Assembly: GCF_021611515.1 (NCBI RefSeq)
Contig: NZ_CP090960.1
Span: forward strand, 2,232,001 to 2,296,000
Reading direction: 5' to 3'
Source: Mariluticola halotolerans
Lineage (GTDB): Bacteria > Pseudomonadota > Alphaproteobacteria > Rhizobiales > Devosiaceae
Length of the DNA: 64,000 nt
The notes below the pieces were generated by a model that worked only from the letters and a program-made list of their open reading frames with translations, did not search any database and was not told where the DNA came from. The translations under genes were made by a program, and so were the position numbers. Positions 39,174 through 49,235 of the stretch are shown here, one piece after another (positions within the stretch are counted from its first letter, which is position 1; each line of letters opens with the position of its first letter).

Positions 39174-39788
39174 TTAGACGCCGCTTACCGATTCAACACC
39201 GCCATCGGCTTTGAGCTTGTAGATAATCGGATCACCGGTCTTGATCTCGCGCTTGAGGATTTCCTCAGGCGACAGCTTTTCCAGCTCCATGACCAGGGCA
39301 CGCAGCGAATTGCCGTGCGCTGCGACCAGAATGGTTTCACCGGCAACGACCCTGGGTTCAATCTCGGCGTGGTAATAGGGCAGCACCCGTTCGGCGGTAT
39401 CCTTTAGGCTTTCACCGCCCGGCGGTGGTGTATCGAAGGAACGCCGCCAGATATGCACCTGCTCCTCACCCCATTTTTCGCGGGCATCATCCTTGTTGAG
39501 ACCGGCCAGATCGCCATAATCGCGTTCGTTAAGCGCCTGATTGCGGATAATGGTCATATTGACGATATCCATCTCTTCCAGCATCAAATCCAGCGTGTGC
39601 TGGGCGCGGACCAGCGCGGAGGTGAAGCACAGGTCCACATTGAAATTAAGCGCTTTCAGCGCCTTGCCGGCAGCGCGGGCTTCCTCAATGCCTTTGTCGG
39701 TAAGGCCGGGATTGCGCCAGCCGGTGAACAGGTTCTTGAGGTTCCATTCGCTTTGTCCATGCCGGACAAGGATCAATGTGCGTTCCAT
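39174..39788 (-). CDS. gpmA: 2,3-bisphosphoglycerate-dependent phosphoglycerate mutase
   Basis: A 204-residue histidine phosphatase-superfamily mutase interconverting 3- and 2-phosphoglycerate. The phospho-His is in [10 protein letters not shown], the second His in [11 protein letters not shown], and [11 protein letters not shown] plus LNERDYGDL identify GpmA. Two adjacent ATG codons (39788, 39791) are possible starts. It lies downstream of dapB on the same strand. Confidence 0.95.
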   Translation of the reverse strand: MERTLILVRHGQSEWNLKNLFTGWRNPGLTDKGIEEARAAGKALKALNFNVDLCFTSALVRAQHTLDLMLEEMDIVNMTIIRNQALNERDYGDLAGLNKDDAREKWGEEQVHIWRRSFDTPPPGGESLKDTAERVLPYYHAEIEPRVVAGETILVAAHGNSLRALVMELEKLSPEEILKREIKTGDPIIYKLKADGGVESVSGV

Positions 39789-39869
39789 CATTTTTCCATC
39801 TGATAGGGCGCCTTGAAAATCGTATCCGCTTTTCAAGGGACCGGGTTAAACGGGGACAGACCGTTTTGG

Positions 39870-40682
39870 TCAGTCGAGATCAAGCACGTCAGCCATGGTG
39901 TAATAGCCGGGTGCGCGGCCATGAACCCAGAGCACAGCCTTGACCGCGCCATTGGCGAACAGGCCACGGTCCTCGGCCTTGTGGGTCAATTCAATCCGCT
40001 CCGAGGGACCAGCAAAGATCACCGAATGCTCGCCCACCACACTGCCACCGCGCAATGAGGCAAAGCCGATTGCACCCTCTTCACGCGGGCCTGTAATGCC
40101 ATCCCGCCCGCGGTCGGACCGTGTCGCGAGATCAATTTCACGGCCGGCAGCTGCGGCTTCACCCAGCAGCAAGGCCGTGCCGGAGGGGGCATCGACCTTT
40201 TTATTGTGATGCATTTCGATAATTTCGATATCGAAATCATTACCCAGCGCTGCGGCGGCTCTTTTGACAAGGCTGGCGAGCAGATTGACGCCAAGCGACA
40301 TATTGCCGGATTTCACGATGCGCGCGCCGGCCCGTGCCGCGTCATGCAAGGCTTCTTCATCAGCATCAGAACACCCTGTGGTGCCGATGATATGCGCAAT
40401 GCCACGCTCCGCGACTTGTGCCGCAAGAGCTACTGTTGCTGCCGGGGCGGTGAAATCAATAACCGCATGCGCGCCTTCAAGCGCTTCGGGCACGTTATCG
40501 CCAACCGCGACATCAAGGGGTGGCAGGCCGGCAAGGACACCTGCATCCATACCGATTGCCGGCGCGTCAGGACGATCAATCGCCGCATGCAGCCGGAGCC
40601 CTTCACTTGCCACCACAGCCTTGATGCAGGCGAGGCCCATGCGCCCGCTGGCACCGGTAATCACGACATTAATATCGGCCAT
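39870..40682 (-). CDS. dapB: 4-hydroxy-tetrahydrodipicolinate reductase
   Basis: The 270-residue DapB makes tetrahydrodipicolinate for lysine and peptidoglycan. The NAD(P)H loop is VITGASGRMG and the active site EMHHNKKVDAPSGTA. GNMSLGVNLL is conserved too. ATG at 40682 follows GGGAGC; a TTG three codons upstream is less likely. Order dapB-gpmA-nth is typical of Hyphomicrobiales. Confidence 0.97.
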   Translation of the reverse strand: MADINVVITGASGRMGLACIKAVVASEGLRLHAAIDRPDAPAIGMDAGVLAGLPPLDVAVGDNVPEALEGAHAVIDFTAPAATVALAAQVAERGIAHIIGTTGCSDADEEALHDAARAGARIVKSGNMSLGVNLLASLVKRAAAALGNDFDIEIIEMHHNKKVDAPSGTALLLGEAAAAGREIDLATRSDRGRDGITGPREEGAIGFASLRGGSVVGEHSVIFAGPSERIELTHKAEDRGLFANGAVKAVLWVHGRAPGYYTMADVLDLD

Positions 40683-40772
40683 GTTTTTCAAGCTCCCATA
40701 CTCAGCACCGGCTATAGCAAACTTGGCGGCCCAAAAGAAGCAGGCCCTACTCCAAAGGAGCTTTCAGTGCCG

Positions 40773-41483
40773 TCATGCGAGACGGACGCCGCCATTGCGC
40801 ATTTCGGCAACAACCGCCTTTGCGGCGTCCGCCGGGTCAGGGGCAGCGGTGATCGGACGCCCGACAACCAGATGGCTGGCACCGGCTTCCAGCGCCTCAC
40901 TCGGGCTCATTGTGCGCTTTTGATCATTCGATTTGACACCGGCGGGTCGAATGCCCGGGGTCACAATGGACATGTCGTCCCCCACCAGCGTGCGCACCAT
41001 CGCCGCCTCATGGGCCGAGCAGACAACCCCGCCCATATTGGCAAGGCTTGCCTGATGGGCACGCAGGCCGACGATCCCGGCAATATCCCGGTCGTAGCCC
41101 GCATTCATCAGGTCTTCATCGTCAAACGAGGTCAGCACGGTCACGGCGAGAATTTCAAGCTTGGAGCCATGGGCCGCGCGGGCGGCTGCCCCCATGGTCT
41201 TGGGATAGGCATGTACGGTGAGAAATGTCGCGCCGGTCTTGGCAATCGCTTCAACGCCTTTTTCGACCGTGTTCTCGATATCAAGCAGTTTCAGGTCGAA
41301 AAATACGTTCTTGCCGGCGGCCACCAATTCCTTACCCAGATTGAGCCCATCGCCACCGTAAAAGGACTGATAGCCGATCTTGTAAAAGCTGACCTGATCA
41401 CCCAAGCGTTCAACCAGTGTTTCGGCTTCAGCGCGGGAGGAGAAATCCAGCGCCACGATCAAACGGTCATCGGCTCGGCTCAT
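40773..41483 (-). CDS. pyrF: Orotidine 5'-phosphate decarboxylase
   Basis: A 236-residue OMP decarboxylase completing UMP synthesis. The catalytic D-x-K-x-x-D is visible in FFDLKLLDIENTV. VTPGIRPAGV and VVGRPITAAPDP form the phosphate site. Its start overlaps the stop of the upstream histidine-phosphatase-like gene by 4 bases. Confidence 0.97.
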   Translation of the reverse strand: MSRADDRLIVALDFSSRAEAETLVERLGDQVSFYKIGYQSFYGGDGLNLGKELVAAGKNVFFDLKLLDIENTVEKGVEAIAKTGATFLTVHAYPKTMGAAARAAHGSKLEILAVTVLTSFDDEDLMNAGYDRDIAGIVGLRAHQASLANMGGVVCSAHEAAMVRTLVGDDMSIVTPGIRPAGVKSNDQKRTMSPSEALEAGASHLVVGRPITAAPDPADAAKAVVAEMRNGGVRLA

Positions 41484-42073
41484 TGCTCAAATCCAGTCCA
41501 TGTTTCCATAGGGGTCCACTCGCATATGAGGGCTTTTTGCGCAAGATCGAAGGCAAAACAATTGCCACCGCCCGGCCCTGGCTGGTCTTCGCTTCGGGCG
41601 ATCGCCCGGCCCGCCACATGGCATTTCAACAAAGTCCCCACGCCGCCATGGCCGCAAAATACCAGCGCTGCGTCGGCATAAGACGCAGCGCTCGCGGTCA
41701 CGGCCGCCACTATGCGTGCCTGTGCATCAATGGCGCGTTCCCAGCCTTCAATGCTTTCCGCCGGGTGGGCAAAAAACCTGTTGGCCATCGGCTCGAATTC
41801 TTCAGGCGGCAGAAAGCCGGTCGCCGAGCGGTCATTTTCGCCAAAATCCGCGTTCGAAACCACCCGGTTTGCTCCCGGTTTTGCAAGGATTTCCGCCAGT
41901 TCCAGCGCTTTTCGCTCGGTGCTGGAGACAAACACAATATCTGGTGCAAACAGATTTCGCGCCGCCATTGCCTCTGCCCGCGCCCGTCCGATTGCGGACA
42001 ATCCCCAATCCGGCACGGCAATGCCGGGATCTATATTGACCTCAGGATGGGTCAGATAGAGGGCGCGCGCCAT
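41480..42073 (-). CDS. Histidine phosphatase superfamily protein with altered RHG motif
   Basis: The 197-residue protein has the phosphatase fold but its N-terminal motif reads YLTHPEV, so the Arg and Gly of the standard RHG are Thr and Pro while the His stays. The supporting Arg (SSTERKALELAE) and the second His (VFCGHGGVGTL) are kept. Activity is therefore uncertain. ATG at 42073 shares one base with the stop of the upstream flavoprotein gene (TGATG), and its own end overlaps pyrF, so three genes form a tight unit. Confidence 0.82.
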   Translation of the reverse strand: MARALYLTHPEVNIDPGIAVPDWGLSAIGRARAEAMAARNLFAPDIVFVSSTERKALELAEILAKPGANRVVSNADFGENDRSATGFLPPEEFEPMANRFFAHPAESIEGWERAIDAQARIVAAVTASAASYADAALVFCGHGGVGTLLKCHVAGRAIARSEDQPGPGGGNCFAFDLAQKALICEWTPMETWTGFEQ

Positions 42074-42624
42074 CAAGAATGCCGGGAAATGGTCATCAGC
42101 TGTTCAGCAAGCTGATCGGCTCTCGATCCTTGTACCTTGTCGGTAAATTCGCCGTTTGAATCGAAGGCTTCCGCACTATTGGCGACGCTGAGTGAGGTGG
42201 GTGCCATCAAGGCCCCGATCTTGCCGAAAACATCGCGCAGATGGCTCAGCGCCACCACACCGGAGAGACGACCCGAGGAGACCGCACCCAGACCAAAGAT
42301 GGCATGCTTGAAGGGCCCACCCTTCTGGCGGCTGATCCAGTCGATCGTGTTCTTGGTCAGCGGGCTCATTGAATTATTGTATTCAGGGGTTGCGAAAAAA
42401 ACCGCGTCCGCCTCTGCAAACAGTGCTGCCAGCTTCACCGCTGCTTCCGGCGCGCCGTGCTCAGCTTCAAGATCTTCGTTGAACAATGGCAAGGGGAAGT
42501 CCGTGAGATCAAGATCGGTGACTTCAGCGCCCAGCGTGCGCAACCTTTTTCCCATCAAAAGGGCGAGATGCGCATTATAGGAATTCTGCCGGATCGATCC
42601 TGAAAGTGTGAGCACTTTACGCAT
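42073..42624 (-). CDS. NADPH-dependent FMN reductase-like flavoprotein
   Basis: A 183-residue flavodoxin-like protein. GSIRQNSYNAHLA near the N-terminus binds FMN phosphate and TPEYNNSMSPLTKN is the family signature. Relatives reduce FMN, quinones or chromate; the physiological substrate is not clear. First gene of the unit flavoprotein, phosphatase-like protein, pyrF. Confidence 0.88.
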   Translation of the reverse strand: MRKVLTLSGSIRQNSYNAHLALLMGKRLRTLGAEVTDLDLTDFPLPLFNEDLEAEHGAPEAAVKLAALFAEADAVFFATPEYNNSMSPLTKNTIDWISRQKGGPFKHAIFGLGAVSSGRLSGVVALSHLRDVFGKIGALMAPTSLSVANSAEAFDSNGEFTDKVQGSRADQLAEQLMTISRHS

Positions 42625-42659
42625 GAGCGGTCTTTCCGGAGCAGATTTCGAAGGGATTG

Positions 42660-43799
42660 TTACTCGAACAATCCCTTCAACTTGTCAAAAAAACCTGAAG
42701 AGGTCGGATTATTCGCACCGGTGCTCAGGCTCTGGAATTCTTCCAGCAGCTCGCGCTGACGCTTGTTGAGGTTCTGGGGCACCTCGATATCCATTTGCAC
42801 ATAGAGGTCGCCGATCTGGGCTGAACGCAGCACCGGCATGCCCTTGCCCTTGAGACGGATGCGCTGGCCGGGCTGCGTGCCTGCGGCCACCTTGACCCGC
42901 GCACGGGCCCCGCCAAGGGTCGGCACTTCAAACTCACCGCCCAAGGCAGCTGTCGCCATGGCAATCGGCACGCGGGCATAAAGATCGGCCCCATCGCGCT
43001 GGAACAGCTCGTGGGGTTTTACGGACACGAAAATATAAAGGTCGCCCGGGGGACCGCCCCTCAGACCGGCCTCGCCTTCATCAGCCAGACGGATGCGCGT
43101 GCCATCCTCGATCCCTTTGGGAATATCGACAGAAAGGTTGCGGCTTTCCTGATGGCGGCCCTGGCCCGAACAATCGGTGCAGGGCTGATCCATGACCTCA
43201 CCACGGCCGTGGCAATGCGGGCAGGTGCGCTCAATGGTGAAAAAGCCCTGTGCCGCACGCACTTTGCCATAGCCATTGCAGGTGGTGCATTGCGACATGC
43301 CTGTGCCCGGCTTGGCCCCGCTGGCATCACATGTGTCGCAACGGACCATGGTCGGCACGTCGATTTCGACCGTACGCCCGGCAAAGGCCTCTTCAAGGGT
43401 AATTTCAAGGTTATAACGCAGATCGGACCCACGCAGCCGCGAGGGCCTTTCGCGCCCGCGACCGGCACCGGCAGCGCCGCCCATGAAATCGCCGAAAATA
43501 TCCTCGAACATGTCGGACATTGAGGACGAAAAGTCCGGACCAAAACCGGCACCACCACGGCCACCGCCGCCATTCTCAAATGCGGCATGACCGAAACGGT
43601 CATAGGCAGCCCGTTTTTGCGGATCCTTCAGCGTATCATATGCTTCGCTGACTTCCTTGAACTTGTGTTCGGCTTCGTCATCATCCGGATTGCGGTCCGG
43701 ATGGTATTGCATGGCGAGCTTGCGGTAGGCAACTTTAAGGGCGCCATCGTCGGCACCCTTTGCCACACCCAATATTTCGTAGAAATCGCGCTTGGCCAA
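42660..43799 (-). CDS. dnaJ: Chaperone DnaJ
   Basis: The 379-residue type I J-protein has a J domain with [10 protein letters not shown] (HPD motif at about 33-35), a Gly/Phe-rich stretch (about 73-110), four CxxC zinc repeats (CDTC, CTTC, CPHC, CTDC) and the substrate-binding C-terminal domains. It stimulates DnaK ATPase. Downstream of dnaK with a strong hairpin in the 61-base gap. Confidence 0.98.
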   Translation of the reverse strand: MAKRDFYEILGVAKGADDGALKVAYRKLAMQYHPDRNPDDDEAEHKFKEVSEAYDTLKDPQKRAAYDRFGHAAFENGGGGRGGAGFGPDFSSSMSDMFEDIFGDFMGGAAGAGRGRERPSRLRGSDLRYNLEITLEEAFAGRTVEIDVPTMVRCDTCDASGAKPGTGMSQCTTCNGYGKVRAAQGFFTIERTCPHCHGRGEVMDQPCTDCSGQGRHQESRNLSVDIPKGIEDGTRIRLADEGEAGLRGGPPGDLYIFVSVKPHELFQRDGADLYARVPIAMATAALGGEFEVPTLGGARARVKVAAGTQPGQRIRLKGKGMPVLRSAQIGDLYVQMDIEVPQNLNKRQRELLEEFQSLSTGANNPTSSGFFDKLKGLFE

Positions 43800-43820
43800 T
43801 TTAGCGGCTCCAAATCAGTG

Positions 43821-43842
43821 AACGGGAGCCGAAGCTCCCGTT
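43821..43842 (-). other. UUCG-capped hairpin between dnaK and dnaJ
   Basis: On the minus strand a perfect 9-bp stem AACGGGAGC / GCTCCCGTT is closed by a TTCG loop flanked by C and G, the very stable cUUCGg tetraloop. No T-run follows, so a 3' stabiliser for dnaK mRNA or a processing site is more likely than full termination. Confidence 0.65.
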
Positions 43843-43860
43843 ACTTTCAGTTTCGTGGCG

Positions 43861-45786
43861 CTAGGCCGATTTCTGACTGTTGTCGTCGTCATCTTTGACT
43901 TCTTCGAAGTCAGCATCGACCACATCGTCATCATCGTCAGCAGCAGCGTCGGATTCGGCATCTGCTTCGGCCGCTTCGGCCTGCTGCGCCTGATACATGG
44001 CTTCACCCAGCTTCATCGAGGCTTCGGCCAAAGCATTGGTCTTTTCCTTGATGGTCTCGGCATTGTCGCCTTCAAGCGCGGTCTTGAGCTCGGCAACAGC
44101 GTTTTCGATGGCAGACTTGTCCTCATCGGACACCTTGTCAGCATAATCCTTGAGCGATTTCTCGGTCGAATGGATCAGGCTTTCTGCCTGGTTCTTGGCT
44201 TCAACGGTTTCGCGTTTGGCCTTGTCGCTCTCAGCGTTCGCTTCGGCTTCCTTGACCATTTTCTCGATGTCAGCATCGGACAGACCACCCGAGGCCTGGA
44301 TGCGGATCTGCTGCTCCTTGCCGGTGCCCTTGTCTTTTGCCGACACGTTGACGATGCCGTTGGCGTCGATATCGAAAGCCACTTCAATCTGGGGCACACC
44401 GCGCGGTGCGGGCGGAATACCGGCGAGATCAAACCGGCCAAGGCTCTTGTTGTCCTGTGCCATTTCGCGTTCACCCTGGAACACATTGATGGTCACAGCC
44501 GACTGATTGTCTTCAGCCGTGGAGAACACCTGGGACTTTTTGGTCGGGATCGTGGTGTTACGATCGATCAGGCGGGTGAAAACACCACCCAGTGTCTCGA
44601 TACCGAGCGACAGCGGGGTCACATCGAGCAGCAAGACGTCCTTGACGTCGCCCTGAAGCACACCGGCCTGAATGGCCGCGCCCAGCGCTACAACCTCATC
44701 GGGGTTCACACCCTTATGCGGTTCCTTGCCAAAGAATTCCTTGACCACTTCCTGCACCTTGGGCATGCGGGTCATACCGCCAACGAGCACGACTTCGTCG
44801 ATTTCGCCTGCCTTGATCCCGGCATCCTTAAGAGCGGCGCGGCAAGGCTCGACCGTGCGCTTGATCAAGTCTTCAACCAGTTGCTCGAACTTGGCGCGGG
44901 TCAGCTTGAGCTGCAAATGCTTCGGGCCGGAGGAATCGGCCGTGATAAAGGGCAGGTTCACCTCGGTCTGGGTCGAGGAGGACAATTCGATCTTGGCCTT
45001 TTCAGCCGCTTCCTTCAGACGCTGCAAAGCCAGCTTGTCGGAGCGCAGGTCAATCGACTGCTCTTTCTTGAATTCGTCGGCGAGATAATCGACCAGACGC
45101 ATGTCAAAATCTTCACCGCCAAGGAAAGTATCACCATTGGTGGATTTGACTTCAAAAACGCCATCGCCGATCTCAAGGATCGAAACGTCGAAGGTGCCGC
45201 CGCCGAGGTCATAAACCGCAATAACGCCGGTATTCTTCTTGTCGAGACCATAGGCAAGCGCGGCCGCCGTCGGCTCATTGATGATGCGCAGAACTTCAAG
45301 GCCGGCAATCTTGCCTGCATCCTTGGTCGCCTGACGCTGACTGTCGTTGAAATAGGCCGGAACGGTGATGACCGCCTGGGTCACGTTCTCGCCGAGATAG
45401 CTTTCGGCTGTCTCTTTCATCTTGGTCAGGATCATGGCCGAGGTTTCGCTCGGGCTCATTTTCTTGCCGTCAATCTCAACCCAGGCGTCGCCATTGTCCG
45501 CCTTGGTGATCTTGTATGGCACAAGGCCCTTGTCCTTGGTCACCATCGGATCGTCGTAACGACGGCCCATCAGGCGCTTGACGGCGAACAGCGTGCCTTC
45601 AGGATTGGTCACAGCCTGACGCTTGGCCGGCTGGCCGACAAGACGCTCACCATCGGATGAAAACGCGACCATTGACGGCGTTGTCCGCGCGCCCTCGGCG
45701 TTTTCGATAACTTTCGGATCCTTGCCGTCCATGACGGCGACACACGAGTTAGTCGTGCCAAGGTCAATACCGATTACTTTTCCCAT
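43861..45786 (-). CDS. dnaK: Chaperone DnaK (Hsp70)
   Basis: The 641-residue Hsp70 starts [17 protein letters not shown]. It has the phosphate loops [12 protein letters not shown] and [10 protein letters not shown], the interdomain linker [13 protein letters not shown], and an acidic Asp-rich C-terminal tail. It folds proteins with DnaJ and GrpE. A heat-shock-type promoter precedes it. Confidence 0.99.
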   Translation of the reverse strand: MGKVIGIDLGTTNSCVAVMDGKDPKVIENAEGARTTPSMVAFSSDGERLVGQPAKRQAVTNPEGTLFAVKRLMGRRYDDPMVTKDKGLVPYKITKADNGDAWVEIDGKKMSPSETSAMILTKMKETAESYLGENVTQAVITVPAYFNDSQRQATKDAGKIAGLEVLRIINEPTAAALAYGLDKKNTGVIAVYDLGGGTFDVSILEIGDGVFEVKSTNGDTFLGGEDFDMRLVDYLADEFKKEQSIDLRSDKLALQRLKEAAEKAKIELSSSTQTEVNLPFITADSSGPKHLQLKLTRAKFEQLVEDLIKRTVEPCRAALKDAGIKAGEIDEVVLVGGMTRMPKVQEVVKEFFGKEPHKGVNPDEVVALGAAIQAGVLQGDVKDVLLLDVTPLSLGIETLGGVFTRLIDRNTTIPTKKSQVFSTAEDNQSAVTINVFQGEREMAQDNKSLGRFDLAGIPPAPRGVPQIEVAFDIDANGIVNVSAKDKGTGKEQQIRIQASGGLSDADIEKMVKEAEANAESDKAKRETVEAKNQAESLIHSTEKSLKDYADKVSDEDKSAIENAVAELKTALEGDNAETIKEKTNALAEASMKLGEAMYQAQQAEAAEADAESDAAADDDDDVVDADFEEVKDDDDNSQKSA

Positions 45787-45901
45787 TTGTCACAAACCTC
45801 TATTTCAGCAGACCCGTTGGAAACCCCGAAAACGGCAGCTCCGCGGCCAGGCCCCTATGCTGGGATTGGTAAATAGCCTCATGATGAAGCTTTCCGGGGC
45901 T

Positions 45902-45930
45902 ATATAAGGGTGCCTGATGGCCCCTTCAAG
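45902..45930 (-). promoter_or_regulatory. Predicted RpoH (sigma-32) promoter of dnaK-dnaJ
   Basis: On the minus strand CTTGAAG (45924-45930) and CTTATAT (45902-45908) are placed so that CTTG and CTTATAT are 18 bases apart. This fits the alphaproteobacterial heat-shock consensus CTTG-N17/18-CYTATNT. It lies about 115 bases upstream of the dnaK start, in the gap after grpE. Confidence 0.7.
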
Positions 45931-45965
45931 CGCCCGGTGTCATAAAATCAATCTGCCGGGCGGTC

Positions 45966-46583
45966 TCAGGCTTCCTTGTCGATATGAATATCAACCGGAT
46001 CAACCTTCGGCGCTTCGGCTTTCGCGCCGCCCTTGGCAACGCCAACCATGGATGGGCGCAAAACGCGGTCGCCAATGGCAAAACCCGCCTGCACAACCTG
46101 AACAATGGTGCCCTCGGGCACTTCATTGTTCGGCACCTCGAACATGGCCTGGTGCTTGTGGGGATCAAACTTCTCACCTTCGGCCAAAATCGGCTTGACG
46201 CCGTTCTTTTGCAGCAGGCGCTGCATTTCGCGATCGGTCATCTCGATACCCTCAATCAGGGCCGCCATGGAGGCGTCCGCATTTTCGCGGGCCTCGGCGG
46301 GCAGCATCATCAGGGCACGGGACAGGTTGTCGGTGGCGGTCAGCATGTCGCGGGCGAAATTGGCAATGGCATAAGAACGCGTATCGGCGATCTCACGCTC
46401 GGTCCGCTTGCGCAGATTCTCCATTTCGGCAGCCGCGCGCAGCAGCCGATCCTTGAGCTCGGCATTCTCGGCCGCCATCGCCTCAAGAGGTGTCACCTCG
46501 GCTTCAGGCGCAGAAACTTCCTCGGCGGCGGTCTCCACGGGGTCCTGTTCGGTCTCGGGGGTCTGGTTTTCGTCGCTGGTCAT
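45966..46583 (-). CDS. grpE: Nucleotide exchange factor GrpE
   Basis: A 205-residue GrpE. An acidic N-terminal tail (about 1-35) leads into a long coiled-coil helix (about 36-95 with [15 protein letters not shown]), then the beta-domain with [25 protein letters not shown]. It speeds ADP release from DnaK. It lies between hrcA and dnaK. Confidence 0.97.
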   Translation of the reverse strand: MTSDENQTPETEQDPVETAAEEVSAPEAEVTPLEAMAAENAELKDRLLRAAAEMENLRKRTEREIADTRSYAIANFARDMLTATDNLSRALMMLPAEARENADASMAALIEGIEMTDREMQRLLQKNGVKPILAEGEKFDPHKHQAMFEVPNNEVPEGTIVQVVQAGFAIGDRVLRPSMVGVAKGGAKAEAPKVDPVDIHIDKEA

Positions 46584-46652
46584 TTTATGTATCGATCCGC
46601 TTGAAGAGCTAAAACTGTGATGGCCCGCATATCGGCCAGATCGCGCGCGATT

Positions 46653-47780
46653 TCAACTCTTGCGTGCCACAAGCCGTGAAATCACATGGGCCGTATAGTC
46701 CACAACCGGCACAATCCGGGCATAATTGAGCCGGGTCGGCCCGATGACACCAAGCACGCCGACGACCTTGTCATTGGCATCCTTATAGGGCGACAAGATC
46801 ACCGAAGAGCCTGAAAGGGAAAACAATTTATTCTCCGAGCCAATGAAAATGCGCACACCTTGTGCCGTCTCGGCATCACCCAAAAGGTCGATCAGGCCGC
46901 GTTTGGATTCCAGTTCGTCAAATAATTCGCGCACGCGCGCCAGATCGTCCGACGCCATGGTGTCATTAATCAGATTGGCGCGCCCGCGCACGATCAGGGT
47001 CGGGGTGGATTTGCTTTCTGCTTCAGAGAGCGTCGCCAGTCCGGCATCAACCAGTTTTTGTGTCAGCTCGTCGAGTTCAGCCGCCTGTTGTTGCCGCTGG
47101 GCGTTAAGGACAGCCCGCGCTTCTGACAGGGTACGCCCGACGGCGTGATGGGCCAGATAATTTGTCGCCTGGGTCAGGGCACTTGCTGTCATGCCCGGCG
47201 GCAGGGCGACAACACGGTTTTCAACATGGCCGTCCTCGCCCACCAGAACGGCCATCGCTGTGGCCGTATCGAGGCGGATAAATTCGATATGCTTGAGCAC
47301 CATGTCCGCCTTGGCCGCGATCACCATGCCCGCGCCCCGGCTCAGACCGGACAGGAGCGAGCTCGCCTCGGTCAGCAAGTCCTCAATCCGCCCGCCAGGC
47401 GCGCTGTCCTCGATATGCGTGGAAATACGCGCCCGTTCGCGCGCGTCCATGTCACCAACCTCGAGCATGGCATCGACGAAAAAACGCAGGCCATTCTGGG
47501 TAGGTGCCCGGCCCGCCGAGGTATGGGGGGCGGCGATGAGGCCAAGCTCTTCGAGATCCGACATGACATTGCGGACCGAGGCCGGGCTGAGGCTGATGTC
47601 GAGCATGTGGGATAATTGCCGTGAACCCACAGGTTCGCCGGTGTCGAGATAGCGTTCAACGAGCCGGCGAAAGATATCCTGCGAGCGCTGGTTCAAGGCG
47701 GCCAGGAAATCTTCTCTTTGATAGCGCTTGTCTTCTGCCAATTCCCTCTCCGGGATCAAATTGCGAATTACCGCTTTCAT
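46653..47780 (-). CDS. hrcA: Heat-inducible transcription repressor HrcA
   Basis: The 375-residue HrcA has an N-terminal winged helix (about 28-95: GEPVGSRQLSHMLDISLSPASVRNVMSDLEELGL) and a GAF-like domain ending NYARIVPVVDYTAHVI. It represses genes carrying CIRCE elements, usually groESL. No CIRCE (TTAGCACTC-N9-GAGTGCTAA) was found in the window, so its target lies elsewhere. Divergent from rph. Confidence 0.95.
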   Translation of the reverse strand: MKAVIRNLIPERELAEDKRYQREDFLAALNQRSQDIFRRLVERYLDTGEPVGSRQLSHMLDISLSPASVRNVMSDLEELGLIAAPHTSAGRAPTQNGLRFFVDAMLEVGDMDARERARISTHIEDSAPGGRIEDLLTEASSLLSGLSRGAGMVIAAKADMVLKHIEFIRLDTATAMAVLVGEDGHVENRVVALPPGMTASALTQATNYLAHHAVGRTLSEARAVLNAQRQQQAAELDELTQKLVDAGLATLSEAESKSTPTLIVRGRANLINDTMASDDLARVRELFDELESKRGLIDLLGDAETAQGVRIFIGSENKLFSLSGSSVILSPYKDANDKVVGVLGVIGPTRLNYARIVPVVDYTAHVISRLVARKS

Positions 47781-47877
47781 TTAGGTCATATCACAAGCAA
47801 CGCCAAGCGTCGGTGCTTGTTTCCACGCCACGGAACCGCTAAGAGGCGCAACCAGAAAAAACCCGGAAGATTTGAAA

Positions 47878-48594
47878 ATGCGGCCATCCGGACGTAGCGC
47901 CGACCAAATGCGTGCTGTTACCATCGAACGCAATGTAGCCCCCCAGGCTGAGGGCTCATGCCTGATCAGCTTCGGCAATACAAAGGTATTGTGCACCGCC
48001 AGTGTTGAGACCAACCTGCCACCCTGGCGGCGCGGCCAGGGGCTTGGCTGGGTCACTGCCGAATATGGCATGTTGCCCCGGGCAACCGGACAGCGCACAC
48101 GGCGCGAGGCGACCGCCGGCAAGCAATCGGGCCGCACCCAGGAAATCCAGCGCCTGATCGGACGTTCCCTGCGGGCTGTGACCGACATGGCCTTGCTGGG
48201 TGAAAACCAGGTTGTGCTTGATTGCGATGTGATCCAGGCCGATGGCGGCACCCGCACCGCCTCGATCACCGGGGCTTTTGTGGCGCTGAGTGACGCCATT
48301 ACCTGGATGCAAACGCGCGAACTGATCAAGACCAATCCCTTGCGCGAGCATGTGGCGGCGATCTCGTGTGGTATTTACCGGGGCACCCCTGTGCTCGATC
48401 TCGATTATCCTGAAGATTCCGAGGCCGATACCGACGCCAATTTTGTCATGACCGGCGCGGGCCATTTTGTCGAAATCCAGGGCACGGCCGAGCAGACACC
48501 GTTTTCCCGCACGGAACTGGACAGTCTGATGGGATTGGCCGAAAAAGGGATTGGCGAACTGGTTGATCTGCAAAAGGCGGCTTTGGCACAATAA
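47878..48594 (+). CDS. rph: Ribonuclease PH
   Basis: A 238-residue phosphorolytic exoribonuclease trimming tRNA 3' ends. [12 protein letters not shown] starts the protein; [13 protein letters not shown] and [20 protein letters not shown] are conserved phosphate/active-site parts. ATG at 47878 follows GGAAG. Its TAA shares a base with the rdgB ATG. Confidence 0.97.
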   Translation: MRPSGRSADQMRAVTIERNVAPQAEGSCLISFGNTKVLCTASVETNLPPWRRGQGLGWVTAEYGMLPRATGQRTRREATAGKQSGRTQEIQRLIGRSLRAVTDMALLGENQVVLDCDVIQADGGTRTASITGAFVALSDAITWMQTRELIKTNPLREHVAAISCGIYRGTPVLDLDYPEDSEADTDANFVMTGAGHFVEIQGTAEQTPFSRTELDSLMGLAEKGIGELVDLQKAALAQ

Positions 48595-49235
48595 TGCTTG
48601 AACAGTTCAAACTCAAAAAAGGCGCAAAACTTGTGCTTGCCACGCATAATGCGGGCAAGTTGCGGGAGTTCAAACAGCTGTTTGCGCCGTTTGAACTGGA
48701 CCTGACTTCCGCCGGCGAGCTGGGCCTGCCTGAACCGGCGGAAACCGGGACAACATTTCACGAAAATGCCCGACTGAAAGCGCATGCCGCCGCGCAAGGC
48801 GCCGGACTGATCGCCCTTGCTGACGATTCCGGGCTTTGTGTTGACGCGCTTGATGGTGATCCGGGGGTTTATACCGCCGACTGGGCCGGTGAGCCGCGTG
48901 ATTTCAATGTCGCCATGCAAAGGGTTGAAACCGCATTGCAGGCACGCGGCGCAACCACGCCTGCCCAACGGCGCGGCAATTTTCACGCCACGCTTTGCCT
49001 CGCATTGCCGAGCGGCGAAGACCTGATATTTGACGGTGATGCCCATGGCACGCTGATCTGGCCACCCCGCGGCACAATTGGTTTTGGCTATGACCCGGTC
49101 TTCATGCCCGAGGGCTTTGATATAACCTTCGGCGAAATGCCGGCCGAACAAAAGCATGCCTGGTCGCCGGGGCATACCGGCCTGTCGCACCGCGCACGCG
49201 CTTTTGCCAAACTGGTCGAGGCCTGTTGTGAATAG
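48594..49235 (+). CDS. rdgB: dITP/XTP pyrophosphatase
   Basis: The 213-residue RdgB/HAM1 protein hydrolyses non-canonical purine triphosphates. [15 protein letters not shown] binds nucleotide, the metal site is [13 protein letters not shown], and GFGYDPVF and GLSHRARAF complete the family set. Coupled to rph by one shared base and to hemW by an 8-base overlap. Confidence 0.96.
   Translation: MLEQFKLKKGAKLVLATHNAGKLREFKQLFAPFELDLTSAGELGLPEPAETGTTFHENARLKAHAAAQGAGLIALADDSGLCVDALDGDPGVYTADWAGEPRDFNVAMQRVETALQARGATTPAQRRGNFHATLCLALPSGEDLIFDGDAHGTLIWPPRGTIGFGYDPVFMPEGFDITFGEMPAEQKHAWSPGHTGLSHRARAFAKLVEACCE

Noticed and set aside
43855-45660. A 601-codon open frame on the plus strand
   Set aside because: It is antisense to dnaK and shows no known family or ribosome site; a by-product of codon bias.
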